A stretch of DNA of 27,909 nt from an uncultured Collinsella sp. (GTDB lineage Bacteria; Actinomycetota; Coriobacteriia; Coriobacteriales; Coriobacteriaceae). Within the stretch, counting starts at the first letter, position 1. The number at the start of each line of letters is the position of its first letter. Location of the stretch: NCBI GenBank assembly GCA_900545615.1, contig UQZM01000023.1, positions 1 through 27,909 of the forward strand. The letters are read 5' to 3'. Below the pieces are notes generated by a model that saw only the letters and a program-made list of their open reading frames with translations, made no database searches and was not told the DNA's origin. A program made the position numbers and the translations under genes. Below, piece after piece: positions 15,041 to 23,300 of this stretch.

Positions 15041-18000
15041 TATGCATTCACGACCTTTCCGGTTTCGCGATCGAGTTTTTGCGAGACGACGCGACTGACG
15101 CCGTCGGCTTGCATCGAGACGCCGTAGAGGACGTCAGCGTCCTCCATAGTACGGCGCTGATGCGAGATAACCAAGAGCTGCGTATCGGAACGCAACACGT
15201 CGAGTGCGCCGATGAGCTTGGACAGGTTGGCGTCATCGAGTGCCGCCTCGACCTCGTCCAGCACATAGAACGGCACCGTGCGCGTGCGGTACACAGCAAA
15301 GAGCAGGGCGAGCGCCGTCAGGCTCTTCTCGCCGCCCGACATGAGCATCATCTTGGTGATGCGCTTGCCGCGCGGCTGCGCCACGACCTCGATACCCGTC
15401 TCGGCAGGATGCTCGGGATCGGTCATCTCCAGATGAGCCTGACCGCCCGGGAAGAGCATGGCGAAGATCTCGCGGAAGTTCGCATCGACCTTCTCAAACG
15501 TCACCAGGAACGCCTTGCGCATCTTACGGTCGATAGCCACGGTGATCTTGGTGAGCGCCTTGCGCGCGCTCTCCAGATCGGCCAGCTGCTCCTCGATGTA
15601 ATCGGCGCGGCGCTTGAGCTGCTCGTACTCCTCCATGGCAACTTGGTTAACGGGACCAAGGTTGTTGATCTGGCGCACAAGCTGGTTGAGTTCGCGCTCG
15701 GCGGCATCGCGGTCCGTGGGCGCCGGAAGCATGAGCGCTTCCTCGAGTACCGTGGTGCCATCGGCGGTAATGGCCTTAATGGCGGCCTCTACCTGCACCT
15801 CGAGCTTGCCACGCGCGACCTTGAACTCGTTTTGCGCGGCGGAGGCGGTATCGACTCGCTCCTTAGCGCGGGCAACCTCTGCCTTGGCATCCTCGATGGT
15901 CTTCTTGAGCGAAGCGGAGTCCGCCTCCTCCAGAGAGGCCTGGTCACGCAGGCGCGCTGCCCAATCCGACGCGCGTTCCAACAGGGCAGAATAGCGTTCG
16001 TGCATGGGGTCGACGCGCAGGCGCAGCAGCTCGAGCGAGCGCGAAGCCTGGCGTGTTCCGCGGATACGACGGTCGATGCCCTCAAGACGATGCTCAAGGT
16101 CGGGCACGCGGCCCTTCAGCGAACGCAGGCGCTCGCTCGTCTGGGCCAGGCGCACCTTGGCATCGGCGAGCTTACCGGCGGCCTCGGAATCGTCACGGCG
16201 AACGCGATCGAGCTCATCGTTGGCCTCGGCAATCTGGAGACCCAGGTCGCTTGCCTGTGCACGCGCCTCGTCACGCGAACGGGTGAGCTCGTCAACGCGC
16301 GGGCGCGCGGCACGAACGGCCTCGGCAGCCTGCTCGCGGCGCTTGGAGATGCGCACGCGCTCGACCTCGGCATTGTTGGCGCTTTGCTCCAAGCGGCCGA
16401 TCTCGGAGAGCAGCGAGCGGCGCTCGCCCTCAAGACGGGCGATCTCACCGGCGGCATCGCCCTCGGCGGCACGGGCCTCCTCGACGGCAACGTTGGCCTC
16501 GACGACCTGATCCGACACATGCTCAAACACGGCAGCCAGATCGGGCTCAAGCCCCTCCAGCTCGCGAATGCGACGCTTACGCTCCAGAGCACCCGACGCC
16601 TCGCCGGCATCGAGGCCCACACGCACCAGGCCGCCACAGCTTACGCGGGCGCCATCGGGAGTCACATAGGTCACACCGTCAACGACAGGCGCAGCCAGCG
16701 CGGCAGCCAAGTCATCGACCACGTAATAGCCGCCGAGCAGCGCCTCGACGACGGGTCCGTAGCCTGCACGCACGGACAGACGATCAACCAGGCGGGTACC
16801 GGCGGCACCCTCGGCGGCCGCAGAGCCGCTCACGCCGCGCGTCACCAGCAGTGCTTCGCCCGAGGCCTTCTTTTGGTCCAGAGCCGCACGACCGGCACGC
16901 TCAAGCGTGGCGGCGTCATCAAACAGCAGCGCATCGATATCGCCGGCGAGCAATTGCTCAACCAGGCCCTCAAGCTCGCGCGGGGCCTCCAGCACGTCGC
17001 CCAGACGACCCAAGACATCGTCGCCCAGCGCACCCACCAGACGGCTCACGAGCGGCGAGCTGTCGGCCATGCGGGCATCGAGTTTCTTTTGGCTGGCAAG
17101 CTCCGAGCGCACCTCGGACAGCTTGTTGCGCGCCTCACTCTCACGATTACGCAAGTCCTTCAGGGCTGCACGGGCGACCTCGGTGGCCTCACGCGCATCG
17201 GCCTGGGCCTGGCGCGCTTCCTCAAGAGCACCCTCAAGCTCCTCTGCGCGGTTGCGACGGCTCTCGAGCGAGGCCGTGACCTCCTCGAGCTGCTCGTCAA
17301 TCTGCTCCAGGCGCGAGGCATACATGTTGTCCTCGACCTCGGCATTGCTCAGCGAGTCCTTCACCTTGGCGAGCTCGAGCGCGGCGTTGTCGGCCACGCG
17401 CTGCACATCGCGTTGCTCACGCGTAAGCTGCGAAATCTGATTGTCGAGCGCCACGCGCCGCTCGTGGAGCTCTGCGGCGGCAGGACCAGCGGCGTCAACG
17501 TCCTCCTGGGCCTGCATGTGCGCGCCGGTCACTTCCTCAAGCTGCGCACGCGCGTCCTCGAGCTCCTCGACCACGCGACGACGCTGATGCTCGGAGCTCG
17601 AAATCTGCCCGCGCATGTCAGACAGGCGCGACACCATGTTGTGGCCCTTTTCCTCGAGCAGGCGCATGTCGGAGTTAATGCGGCCGACCACATCTTGCAT
17701 ATGGCGGCGCTGCTCGCCCAGATCGCCCACAAACAGGCCCTTTTCCTCGAGCATGACCTGGAGCTTCTCGAGCTCGCGCTCCTTTTCGCCCATGCGGTAC
17801 TGCGCAAGCTCCAGCTCGGCGGCACCTTCCTTGGAGCGGCTCTCCAGGTCGTTCCACTGCGACTGCAGCGAACGCAGCTCGTCGACAGCCAGCATCTGCG
17901 TAAGCTCGTTCGCGCGCGAGGACAACTCTTTGTACTTGCGCGCACGATCGACCTGACGCTCCAGCGGTCGCAGCTGACGGGCGATTTCCTTATTGATGTC

Positions 18001-18576
18001 GCGGGCACGCGTCAGGTGCTCGTCCATCGACTTAATCTTTTTGAGCGCACGCTCCTTGCGGCGCTTGTGCTTGGAGATGCCGGCGGCCTCCTCGATGAGG
18101 GCGCGGCGCTCCTCGGGGCGGCTCTGCAAAATGGCGTCGAGCTTGCCCTGGCTGATGATGGAATGCGTATCCTTGCCCAGGCCCGAATCGTGCAAGATGT
18201 CCTGAATGTCCATCAGGCGGCACGGGCTCGAGTTGATGAGGTACTCGCTTTCGCCCGAGCGATACATACGACGGGTGATGGCAACCTCGTCAAAATCGAC
18301 GGGCAGCATATGGTCCGAGTTATCGAGCACAAGCGTGACCTCGGCGACACCCACCGGCTTGCGCGCTGACGAGCCCGAGAAGATGACGTCCTCCATGGCC
18401 TGGCCGCGCAGCTGCTTGGCGCTCTGCTCGCCCAGGACCCACAGAATCGAGTCAGAGATGTTCGATTTTCCCGAGCCGTTGGGACCGACGATGACGGTCA
18501 GGCCCGGCTCAAACGTCATATGGGCGCGGTCGGCAAACGACTTGAACCCTTTGAGCGTGAGGGACTTGAGATACAC
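15040..18576 (-). CDS. smc: chromosome segregation protein SMC
   Basis: This condensin ATPase organises and separates the chromosome with ScpA and ScpB, which are not in this window. At 1178 residues it is full length. Walker A GPNGSGKS is at 31-38. The two coiled-coil arms are rich in Glu, Arg, Leu and Ala and surround a hinge at about 505-660. The ABC signature LMSGGEKSL is at 1078-1086, and Walker B with the D-loop, FYVLDEVEAALDD, at 1103-1115. The start is GTG at 18576 with AGGA upstream. It lies ten bases after rnc and overlaps ftsY by one base. The order rnc-smc-ftsY is widely conserved in Gram-positive bacteria. Confidence 0.97.
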   Translation of the reverse strand: MYLKSLTLKGFKSFADRAHMTFEPGLTVIVGPNGSGKSNISDSILWVLGEQSAKQLRGQAMEDVIFSGSSARKPVGVAEVTLVLDNSDHMLPVDFDEVAITRRMYRSGESEYLINSSPCRLMDIQDILHDSGLGKDTHSIISQGKLDAILQSRPEERRALIEEAAGISKHKRRKERALKKIKSMDEHLTRARDINKEIARQLRPLERQVDRARKYKELSSRANELTQMLAVDELRSLQSQWNDLESRSKEGAAELELAQYRMGEKERELEKLQVMLEEKGLFVGDLGEQRRHMQDVVGRINSDMRLLEEKGHNMVSRLSDMRGQISSSEHQRRRVVEELEDARAQLEEVTGAHMQAQEDVDAAGPAAAELHERRVALDNQISQLTREQRDVQRVADNAALELAKVKDSLSNAEVEDNMYASRLEQIDEQLEEVTASLESRRNRAEELEGALEEARQAQADAREATEVARAALKDLRNRESEARNKLSEVRSELASQKKLDARMADSSPLVSRLVGALGDDVLGRLGDVLEAPRELEGLVEQLLAGDIDALLFDDAATLERAGRAALDQKKASGEALLVTRGVSGSAAAEGAAGTRLVDRLSVRAGYGPVVEALLGGYYVVDDLAAALAAPVVDGVTYVTPDGARVSCGGLVRVGLDAGEASGALERKRRIRELEGLEPDLAAVFEHVSDQVVEANVAVEEARAAEGDAAGEIARLEGERRSLLSEIGRLEQSANNAEVERVRISKRREQAAEAVRAARPRVDELTRSRDEARAQASDLGLQIAEANDELDRVRRDDSEAAGKLADAKVRLAQTSERLRSLKGRVPDLEHRLEGIDRRIRGTRQASRSLELLRLRVDPMHERYSALLERASDWAARLRDQASLEEADSASLKKTIEDAKAEVARAKERVDTASAAQNEFKVARGKLEVQVEAAIKAITADGTTVLEEALMLPAPTDRDAAERELNQLVRQINNLGPVNQVAMEEYEQLKRRADYIEEQLADLESARKALTKITVAIDRKMRKAFLVTFEKVDANFREIFAMLFPGGQAHLEMTDPEHPAETGIEVVAQPRGKRITKMMLMSGGEKSLTALALLFAVYRTRTVPFYVLDEVEAALDDANLSKLIGALDVLRSDTQLLVISHQRRTMEDADVLYGVSMQADGVSRVVSQKLDRETGKVVNA

Positions 18577-18586
18577 GGTTCCTCGC

Positions 18587-19312
18587 TTACACGTGCTTCT
18601 TGTTCAGAATCACGCCGTTGGTGGTGTAACCCATGCGGTCGAGCGCTTCAAGCGCGGCAGCTCCCTCGGCTTCCTTCTTTGAGGAGCCGGAGCCGCGACC
18701 CTGGCGAATACCATCGATCAAAACCACAGCGGTAAAGGTGGGCGCATGCGCCGGGCCCTCGGAGCCAACGAGCTTGTACGCCGGGGGCTCGTGACCGTCG
18801 GCTTGCACGCACTCCTGCAAAAACGACTTGGGGTTCGCAGGATGCTCGGCACGCTCGGAAGCCAAATGCGGCTTAAGCGTACGGTGAATGAACTCCGCCG
18901 CAACGTCCCAGCCGGCATCCAGGTACAGCGCGCCCACGAGCGACTCATAGACGTTCTCGAGGGCCGAATGCAGGCCGCGCGCACCGGTACCGGTCTCGGA
19001 GGCACCAAAGATAATGATGTCGTCGATGCCCAACTCGTGAGAAACCTCGGATAGCGTGGCGCCCGAGACGAGCGACACCTTCAAGCGAGTGAGCTTGCCC
19101 TCGTCAAACTCGGGATAGGACTCAAACAGGGAGCGTGCGACCACAGCGCCCAAAATGGAATCGCCCAAGAACTCAAGGCGCTCATAGCTGGCAGAAACCG
19201 GCTGGCCCTCGACTGCCGAGGGATGCGTAAGGGCCGCGCGCAGCAGCACCTTATTGTTGAACTCGTGGCCCAGGATTTCCTGGGCGCGCGTAAGTCGTTC
19301 GGATAAAGCCAA
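18587..19312 (-). CDS. rnc: ribonuclease III
   Basis: This double-strand-specific endoribonuclease processes rRNA precursors and structured mRNAs. The protein is 241 residues. The catalytic signature ERLEFLGDSIL is at 44-54, with Glu47 and Asp51. The second cluster, ENVYESLVGALYLD, is at 119-132 with Glu123. A double-stranded-RNA-binding domain occupies about the last 75 residues, from NPKSFLQECVQ to the KKEAEGAAALEAL helix. The start is a TTG at 19312, three bases after the acpP stop, with GGAGG inside the end of acpP at a suitable distance. The C-terminal NGVILNKKHV is slightly longer than usual. Co-transcribed with acpP and smc. Confidence 0.96.
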   Translation of the reverse strand: MALSERLTRAQEILGHEFNNKVLLRAALTHPSAVEGQPVSASYERLEFLGDSILGAVVARSLFESYPEFDEGKLTRLKVSLVSGATLSEVSHELGIDDIIIFGASETGTGARGLHSALENVYESLVGALYLDAGWDVAAEFIHRTLKPHLASERAEHPANPKSFLQECVQADGHEPPAYKLVGSEGPAHAPTFTAVVLIDGIRQGRGSGSSKKEAEGAAALEALDRMGYTTNGVILNKKHV

Positions 19313-19315
19313 GAC

Positions 19316-19558
19316 TTAGGCCTCCTTGGCAGCTTCGATAGCGTCGACGGCGTCGGCGACAGAGTTGAGCGAGAGCAGGGTCTCGTCATCGATCTCGAGG
19401 TTGAACTCGTCCTCGATAGCCGTAACCAGCTGCAGGCGCTCGAGCGAGTTGGCATCGAGGTCGTCAAAGGTGGTCTCCTCGCTAATTTCGGCAACATCGA
19501 CGCCCAGAACGTCAGCAGCGACCTCGGCGATCTTGTCGAAGATTTCGGAGCGGTCCAT
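19316..19558 (-). CDS. acpP: acyl carrier protein
   Basis: This small acidic carrier holds growing fatty acyl chains on a phosphopantetheine arm and supplies PlsX. The protein is 80 residues from the ATG at 19558, with AGGA six bases upstream. The attachment serine is Ser38 in DLDANSLERLQLV. The usual DSLD context is NSLE here, a conservative but noticeable change next to the modified serine. The rest fits the four-helix family (IEDEFNLEIDDE, then NSVADAVDAIEAA). The open frame continues upstream to 19795, but that part crosses the intergenic palindrome and is not coding. Genes for plsX and rnc flank it. Confidence 0.93.
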   Translation of the reverse strand: MDRSEIFDKIAEVAADVLGVDVAEISEETTFDDLDANSLERLQLVTAIEDEFNLEIDDETLLSLNSVADAVDAIEAAKEA

Positions 19559-19594
19559 AGCGCTTCCTCTCATAGTACATGAATACCAAAAGAA

Positions 19595-19616
19595 TGGTAC
19601 CGCCCGGGCGGTACCA
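19595..19616 (-). terminator. 22-bp palindrome, terminator or operator between plsX and acpP
   Basis: The core GGTACCGCCCGGGCGGTACC is a perfect palindrome, with one more pair outside it. On the minus strand it is followed by TTCTTTTGG. It lies 66 bp beyond the plsX stop and about 37 bp before acpP. It could form a hairpin that ends plsX transcripts, or bind a dimeric regulator of lipid genes. Confidence 0.5.
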
Positions 19617-19682
19617 AGACACGGTTCTGATTCTACCCCACGACGTGCGCCGCGAAGCACATAACAGCGCTCTAACTCGCTC

Positions 19683-20702
19683 TTACAAAACGATACTGTC
19701 CATAGAGTTGGCGACATTCTCGACCAGCCCGGCGCGCACGGCTTCGGCCGCCGCGAGCGTACCGTTTTTGACAGCCTCGACCGAGGTGGCGCCATGGCCG
19801 ATCAGGACCACACCGCGCAGGCCCAGAAGAATCGCGCCGCCCTTGGCGTCGCCAGAGAGCTTGGCCTTAATCTCGCGCATCTGCTTTTTGATGAGCAGCG
19901 CGGCGATCTTGGTGCCGAGCGAGGCCATAAAGGCGCCCTTGAGCTCCTGCAGCAAAAACTTGGCAGCGCCCTCGGTAGCTTTGAGAGCGATATTACCCGA
20001 CATGCCATCGGCAACGACGACATCGAAGTTACCTGAGGTGAGGTCGGTGCCCTCGCAGTTACCAACAAAGCCGGGAACGGCGGCCTTCATAGCAGGGAAA
20101 CAGGCCTTGGTAAAGTTGGAGCCCTTCTCATCCTCGGTGCCATTGGCAAGCAGGCCCACGCGAGGATGCTCGATGCCCAGGACGACGCGGGCATAGGCGC
20201 TACCCATCTGGGCAAAACGCACCATGTCATCGACCTCCACATCGGGGTTGGCACCCATGTCGCACAGCACCGTCAGACCGCCGGCGCGATTGGGCAGCGC
20301 ATTGGTCAGACAGGGGCGCACCGGCTGCTTCTTGCCTTCGGCCATATATCTAAACGGCGTCACATAGGCGGTGGCGGCGGCGGTCATGGCACCGGTGGAG
20401 CCGGCGGAGAAGAACGCATCCGCGTTGCCCTTCTTAATGGCGCGGCAAGAAAGCACGATCGACGACTTACGCTTGGTCATCACGGCGCGAATGGGATCGT
20501 CATCCATGGCGATAACGTCAGGCGCCTCAAGGGCCTCAACACGTGCATGGGAAGCTGCAAAGGGATTGACGATTTCGGCGGGACCAGCTGCCAAGACCTC
20601 GATATCGGGATCGGCGGCAAGCGCAGCTTCGATACCATCGAGAACAACCTGAGGTTTCTCGTCTCCGCCCACAACGTCTACACAAACGCGAACGTTACTC
20701 AT
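19683..20702 (-). CDS. plsX: phosphate acyltransferase PlsX
   Basis: This peripheral membrane enzyme converts acyl-ACP and phosphate to acyl-phosphate, the acyl donor for PlsY in phosphatidic acid synthesis. From the ATG at 20702 it is 339 residues, the family's usual length. Typical segments are VCVDVVGGDEKPQVVLDGI at the N terminus (DxxGGD pattern), DAFFSAGSTGAMTAAA, NRAGGLTVLCDMGAN, VGLLANGTEDEKG and VVADGMSGNIALKATEG. AAGGAG lies seven bases before this ATG; the in-frame ATG at 20708 is too close to it. An intrinsic-terminator hairpin stands directly before this ribosome binding site. FakA from the same block also makes acyl-phosphate, from free fatty acids. Confidence 0.95.
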   Translation of the reverse strand: MSNVRVCVDVVGGDEKPQVVLDGIEAALAADPDIEVLAAGPAEIVNPFAASHARVEALEAPDVIAMDDDPIRAVMTKRKSSIVLSCRAIKKGNADAFFSAGSTGAMTAAATAYVTPFRYMAEGKKQPVRPCLTNALPNRAGGLTVLCDMGANPDVEVDDMVRFAQMGSAYARVVLGIEHPRVGLLANGTEDEKGSNFTKACFPAMKAAVPGFVGNCEGTDLTSGNFDVVVADGMSGNIALKATEGAAKFLLQELKGAFMASLGTKIAALLIKKQMREIKAKLSGDAKGGAILLGLRGVVLIGHGATSVEAVKNGTLAAAEAVRAGLVENVANSMDSIVL

Positions 20703-20717
20703 ATACATGCTCCTTAT

Positions 20718-20749
20718 ACAAAAATGGCCGACTCATTGAGCCGGCCATT
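20718..20749 (-). terminator. terminator-like hairpin between rpmF and plsX
   Basis: On the minus strand AATGGCCG and CGGCCATT pair (20742-20749 with 20723-20730), with extra CTCA/TGAG pairing inside, and are followed by ATTTTTGT. The T-run ends just before the plsX ribosome binding site. The hairpin would end or attenuate transcripts arriving from rpmF. Confidence 0.75.
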
Positions 20750-20789
20750 GTGGTTCCATTTGGAACGGCATCGCATCCAGAGTATACCG

Positions 20790-20969
20790 TTACTCGGTAA
20801 CGATAACCTCGCGGTCCTTGTAGAAACCGCAGCTGGGGCACACGTGGTGCGGAAGCTTGACAGCGCCGCAACGGGGGCACGTGGACTGAGCCGCAGCCGA
20901 AATCTTCATGTTGGCGGAACGACGGGTGTGAGTGCGGATACGACCCTGCTTTTGTTTAGGTACGGGCAT
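20790..20969 (-). CDS. rpmF: 50S ribosomal protein L32
   Basis: This 59-residue protein of the large ribosomal subunit starts MPVPKQKQGRIRTHTRRS, the standard L32 N terminus with its basic stretch. It carries a zinc ribbon of two CxxC motifs, CPRC at 31-34 and CPSC at 44-47, so it is the zinc-containing (C+) form. The ATG at 20969 follows AAGG. The gene is very short and easily missed. It follows yceD (DUF177), a pairing conserved across many bacteria and often co-transcribed with plsX. Confidence 0.96.
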   Translation of the reverse strand: MPVPKQKQGRIRTHTRRSANMKISAAAQSTCPRCGAVKLPHHVCPSCGFYKDREVIVTE

Positions 20970-21033
20970 AGTGACCTTCCTTATGAACTATCCAGTGTGG
21001 CGATTACGCGCAAGTAGCGATACTACCACAGTT

Positions 21034-21588
21034 TTACTCATCGAGCTTGAGATTCTTCAATGCTGCAAATGGATTTTCCGTGGCAGCGGCCCATTCTGCC
21101 TCTGCCTGTGCGGCGCATTCGCATTGCTCGACGTTGAGATTGCAACCGCAAGTGGGACACAGACCGCGGCAATCGGGCTTGCAGAGCACCACAAACGGCG
21201 TGTCCATGACGACCGCGTCGTTGATGGGCTCACCCAGATCGACGATGCGGTCCTCACCCAGGAGCTCGTAGCCGTCCTCGAAGGCCTCGGGATCCTCGGG
21301 CTCCTCGAAGAGGTAGAACTCCTCGATCTCGCCGGCGATATCAAACGAAGCGGGCTCCAGGCAACGGTCGCACTCGCCGGTGGCGTGCGCGCGGACCATG
21401 CCCGTGAGCAAGACACCGGTACCGGCATTGGTAAAGACAACGTCGTAGTCGATGCCGTCCTGTAGCTGGTACTCCTTCTCGCCCACCGTGTAGGTGGCGA
21501 CATCGACCTTGCCGGTCAGCGGATACGAATCTCCGGGAAACTCAAGCTGCTCGGAAAGATCGACGGTAACGCTCGGGAACTCAGCCAT
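21034..21588 (-). CDS. yceD: DUF177 (YceD family) protein
   Basis: The protein is 184 residues from the ATG at 21588, which shares one base with the preceding stop codon (TAATG). DUF177 proteins accompany rpmF in many genomes and have been linked to 23S rRNA accumulation; the molecular mechanism is not settled. Visible features are GECDRCLEP with Cys73 and Cys76, an acidic middle (EEFYLFEEPEDPEAFEDG), and a C-terminal cluster CKPDCRGLCPTCGCN with Cys136, 140, 144, 147 and 149, which looks like a metal-binding knuckle. The ORF extends to 21639, but the extension overlaps the upstream gene and lacks support. Confidence 0.88.
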   Translation of the reverse strand: MAEFPSVTVDLSEQLEFPGDSYPLTGKVDVATYTVGEKEYQLQDGIDYDVVFTNAGTGVLLTGMVRAHATGECDRCLEPASFDIAGEIEEFYLFEEPEDPEAFEDGYELLGEDRIVDLGEPINDAVVMDTPFVVLCKPDCRGLCPTCGCNLNVEQCECAAQAEAEWAAATENPFAALKNLKLDE

Positions 21589-22085
21589 TACCACTGACCA
21601 TTCTGTTGGGCGGCACCCTCGTTGAGCTGCTGACGGCAACGGGTAACGGTGCCAGTCAGGCTCTTGAGGTTCTCCTCCAGATGCGTAAAGACCTGCTCTG
21701 CATAGTCCTCGGCAGCATAACGCGTCTCGCGCTCGTACTGCTGGGCACGATCGCGGATGTCGTCGGCCTGCTGCTGCGCAAGGCGGACGATCTCCTGCTC
21801 ACCGGCAATGGTGAGGGCCTGCTGCTGAGCGTCGGCGATGATGGAATCGGCCTGGGCGGCGGCGGAAGCCATAAGCTCCTCGCGCTCCTTAAGGATACGG
21901 CGGGACTTCTGCCACTCCTCGGGATAGCTCATGCGGATCTCGTCGAGGATGTTGAAGAACACGTCGGCGTCGATGACCTTGAACTGAGCGTTCTTGCCGA
22001 AAGGCGGCTTGGCTTCCTCGATCAGCCCTTCGAGCTCATCGACCAAGCTGACGATCCTATCGCCAGGAAAATTCTCGCCCGGCAT
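21588..22085 (-). CDS. coiled-coil protein, SepIVA/DivIVA-like
   Basis: The protein is 165 residues from the ATG at 22085, preceded by AAGGAG five bases away. A short conserved start (GDRIVSLVDELEGLIEEAK) and FKVIDADVFFNILDEIRMSYPEEW precede a long Ala/Gln/Glu-rich coiled coil at about 60-150 (REELMASAAAQADSIIADA, LAQQQADDIRDRAQQYERE). It has no membrane segment. Position between coaD and DUF177 matches mycobacterial SepIVA, a DivIVA-like septation factor. A role in cell-envelope or division organisation is inferred. Annotation as an ATP synthase b-like protein would rest on coiled-coil resemblance alone. Confidence 0.7.
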   Translation of the reverse strand: MPGENFPGDRIVSLVDELEGLIEEAKPPFGKNAQFKVIDADVFFNILDEIRMSYPEEWQKSRRILKEREELMASAAAQADSIIADAQQQALTIAGEQEIVRLAQQQADDIRDRAQQYERETRYAAEDYAEQVFTHLEENLKSLTGTVTRCRQQLNEGAAQQNGQW

Positions 22086-22120
22086 CCGGTCTCCTTTCAT
22101 AGGTAACATATCATCGTGCT

Positions 22121-22148
22121 AGTTTACCACATGCCACCAGGCAATAAA
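22121..22148 (-). promoter_or_regulatory. weak promoter candidate for sepIVA-like/yceD/rpmF
   Basis: On the minus strand TTTATT (22143-22148) and TAAACT (22121-22126) are 16 bp apart in the 68-bp gap after coaD. The match to consensus is modest, but the gap is the longest in this part of the block. Confidence 0.25.
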
Positions 22149-22153
22149 AAACG

Positions 22154-22651
22154 TCACGAAAAGCGATGTCTGAGCGCTTCGACCACGTTGGGCGGCACAA
22201 ACGTCGATACATCGCTGCCGAGCGAGGCGATCTGGCGAACGACCGAGCTCGAGATGTAACCGTACTGCGGAGCACTCATGACAAAGATGGACTCCAGCTC
22301 GCTATCCAAGCGATAATTGAGGTCGGCCTGCTGCAGCTCATACTCAAAGTCGGTCATGGCGCGCAGGCCCTTGACCACGGCCCCCGCCCCCTGCTCACGA
22401 GCGAAGTCGACCAAGAGGCCGGTAAAGGGCAGGACTTCGACGCCGTCGATATTACCGAGCGCCTCGCGGGCCAGCGCCACGCGCTCATCGAGCATAAACG
22501 TGGTGCCCACACCGTTTTTACCCTGCGACTCTGCAACAGCGACGATCACACTGGGAAAGATGCGGCGGGCGCGGCGGATCACATCGATATGGCCAAACGT
22601 GATGGGATCGAAGGTGCCCGGGACGATCACGCGGTTGATGGTGTCATTCAT
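22154..22651 (-). CDS. coaD: phosphopantetheine adenylyltransferase
   Basis: The enzyme joins 4'-phosphopantetheine and ATP to form dephospho-CoA, the penultimate step of coenzyme A synthesis. The protein is 165 residues, typical for CoaD. The nucleotidyltransferase TxGH-type motif is TFGH at 18-21 in VPGTFDPITFGHIDVI. KGLRAMTDFEYELQ is the substrate-binding segment, and ISSSVVR near the end matches ISSTxVR. The ATG at 22651 has AGGAGG upstream and overlaps the rsmD stop by eight bases. The longer open frame to 22975 runs antiparallel in reading to rsmD content and is not coding. CoA supplies the pantetheine arm for AcpP in the same block. Confidence 0.96.
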   Translation of the reverse strand: MNDTINRVIVPGTFDPITFGHIDVIRRARRIFPSVIVAVAESQGKNGVGTTFMLDERVALAREALGNIDGVEVLPFTGLLVDFAREQGAGAVVKGLRAMTDFEYELQQADLNYRLDSELESIFVMSAPQYGYISSSVVRQIASLGSDVSTFVPPNVVEALRHRFS

Positions 22652-23300
22652 GGGCGTCCTCCTGAAACGTCGTGGCATCATTGTTGTCAGCATCGGTGCC
22701 GGCGCTATCGCCCTCACCATCGTCATCGCCGACCCAACGGAGCAGGTCGACCGAGGTAATGCCGTAGCGCTTCTCACGTACAGTCTCAAAGTCTGCCGGA
22801 TGCGCGCCCGCATCGGCGGCGGCATGCTCAAACAGGGCGTAAGCGCCAGACGCAAGCAGACCCTGCTGGGCCAGATTCTGCAGCAGTTCCTCGACCGGCT
22901 CGGCACCAAAAGCATAGGGCGGGTCGAGCAGGACCAGATCAAAGGGGCCGCCCGGTACACGACCGCGTGAGGCACTCGTCAGCATGTCGCCCGTGACCAC
23001 GCGCCAACGCGCACGGTCATGGCAGAGCGACTCGATATTCTTGGTAATGAGCCGCGCGGCGTTGCGATCGATCTCAAACGTCGTGAGCGAGCGGGCCCCA
23101 CGAGAGAGCATCTCTAACCCTAAGGCACCGGAGCCGCCAAAGGCGTCCAACACACGAACCTCGTCCAAATCGAAATCGAATGCCGACATGACCATAGATG
23201 CGCACGCCTCGCGCACGCGATCAGTCGTGGGGCGGGTGACATCGCGACCACGGGGCTCCTCGATCTTACGACCGCGCCATTCGCCGCCGATGATTCTCAT
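22644..23300 (-). CDS. rsmD: 16S rRNA (guanine966-N2)-methyltransferase RsmD
   Basis: This S-adenosylmethionine-dependent methyltransferase modifies G966 of 16S rRNA in the small subunit. The protein is 218 residues. The start MRIIGGEWRGRKI matches the family. Motif I DAFGGSGALGLE is at 52-63 and the catalytic LLDPPY motif ends at 129. An acidic tail at about 190-218 (GDDDGEGDSAGTDADNND) is an extension beyond the usual 185-190 residues. The ATG at 23300 overlaps the recG stop as ATGA, and the stop overlaps coaD, so all three genes are translationally coupled. The rsmD-coaD pair is conserved in many bacteria. Confidence 0.95.
   Translation of the reverse strand: MRIIGGEWRGRKIEEPRGRDVTRPTTDRVREACASMVMSAFDFDLDEVRVLDAFGGSGALGLEMLSRGARSLTTFEIDRNAARLITKNIESLCHDRARWRVVTGDMLTSASRGRVPGGPFDLVLLDPPYAFGAEPVEELLQNLAQQGLLASGAYALFEHAAADAGAHPADFETVREKRYGITSVDLLRWVGDDDGEGDSAGTDADNNDATTFQEDAHE

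Noticed and set aside
15079..18369. A 1096-codon plus-strand open frame opposite smc
   Set aside because: It lies entirely antisense to a complete SMC gene with all motifs, and its sequence is low-complexity Leu/Arg/Ala/Gly without a family match.
19559..19795. A longer acpP product reading through from 19795
   Set aside because: The extension crosses the palindrome and has no ACP similarity, while the ATG at 19558 has a ribosome binding site and gives a standard 80-residue ACP.
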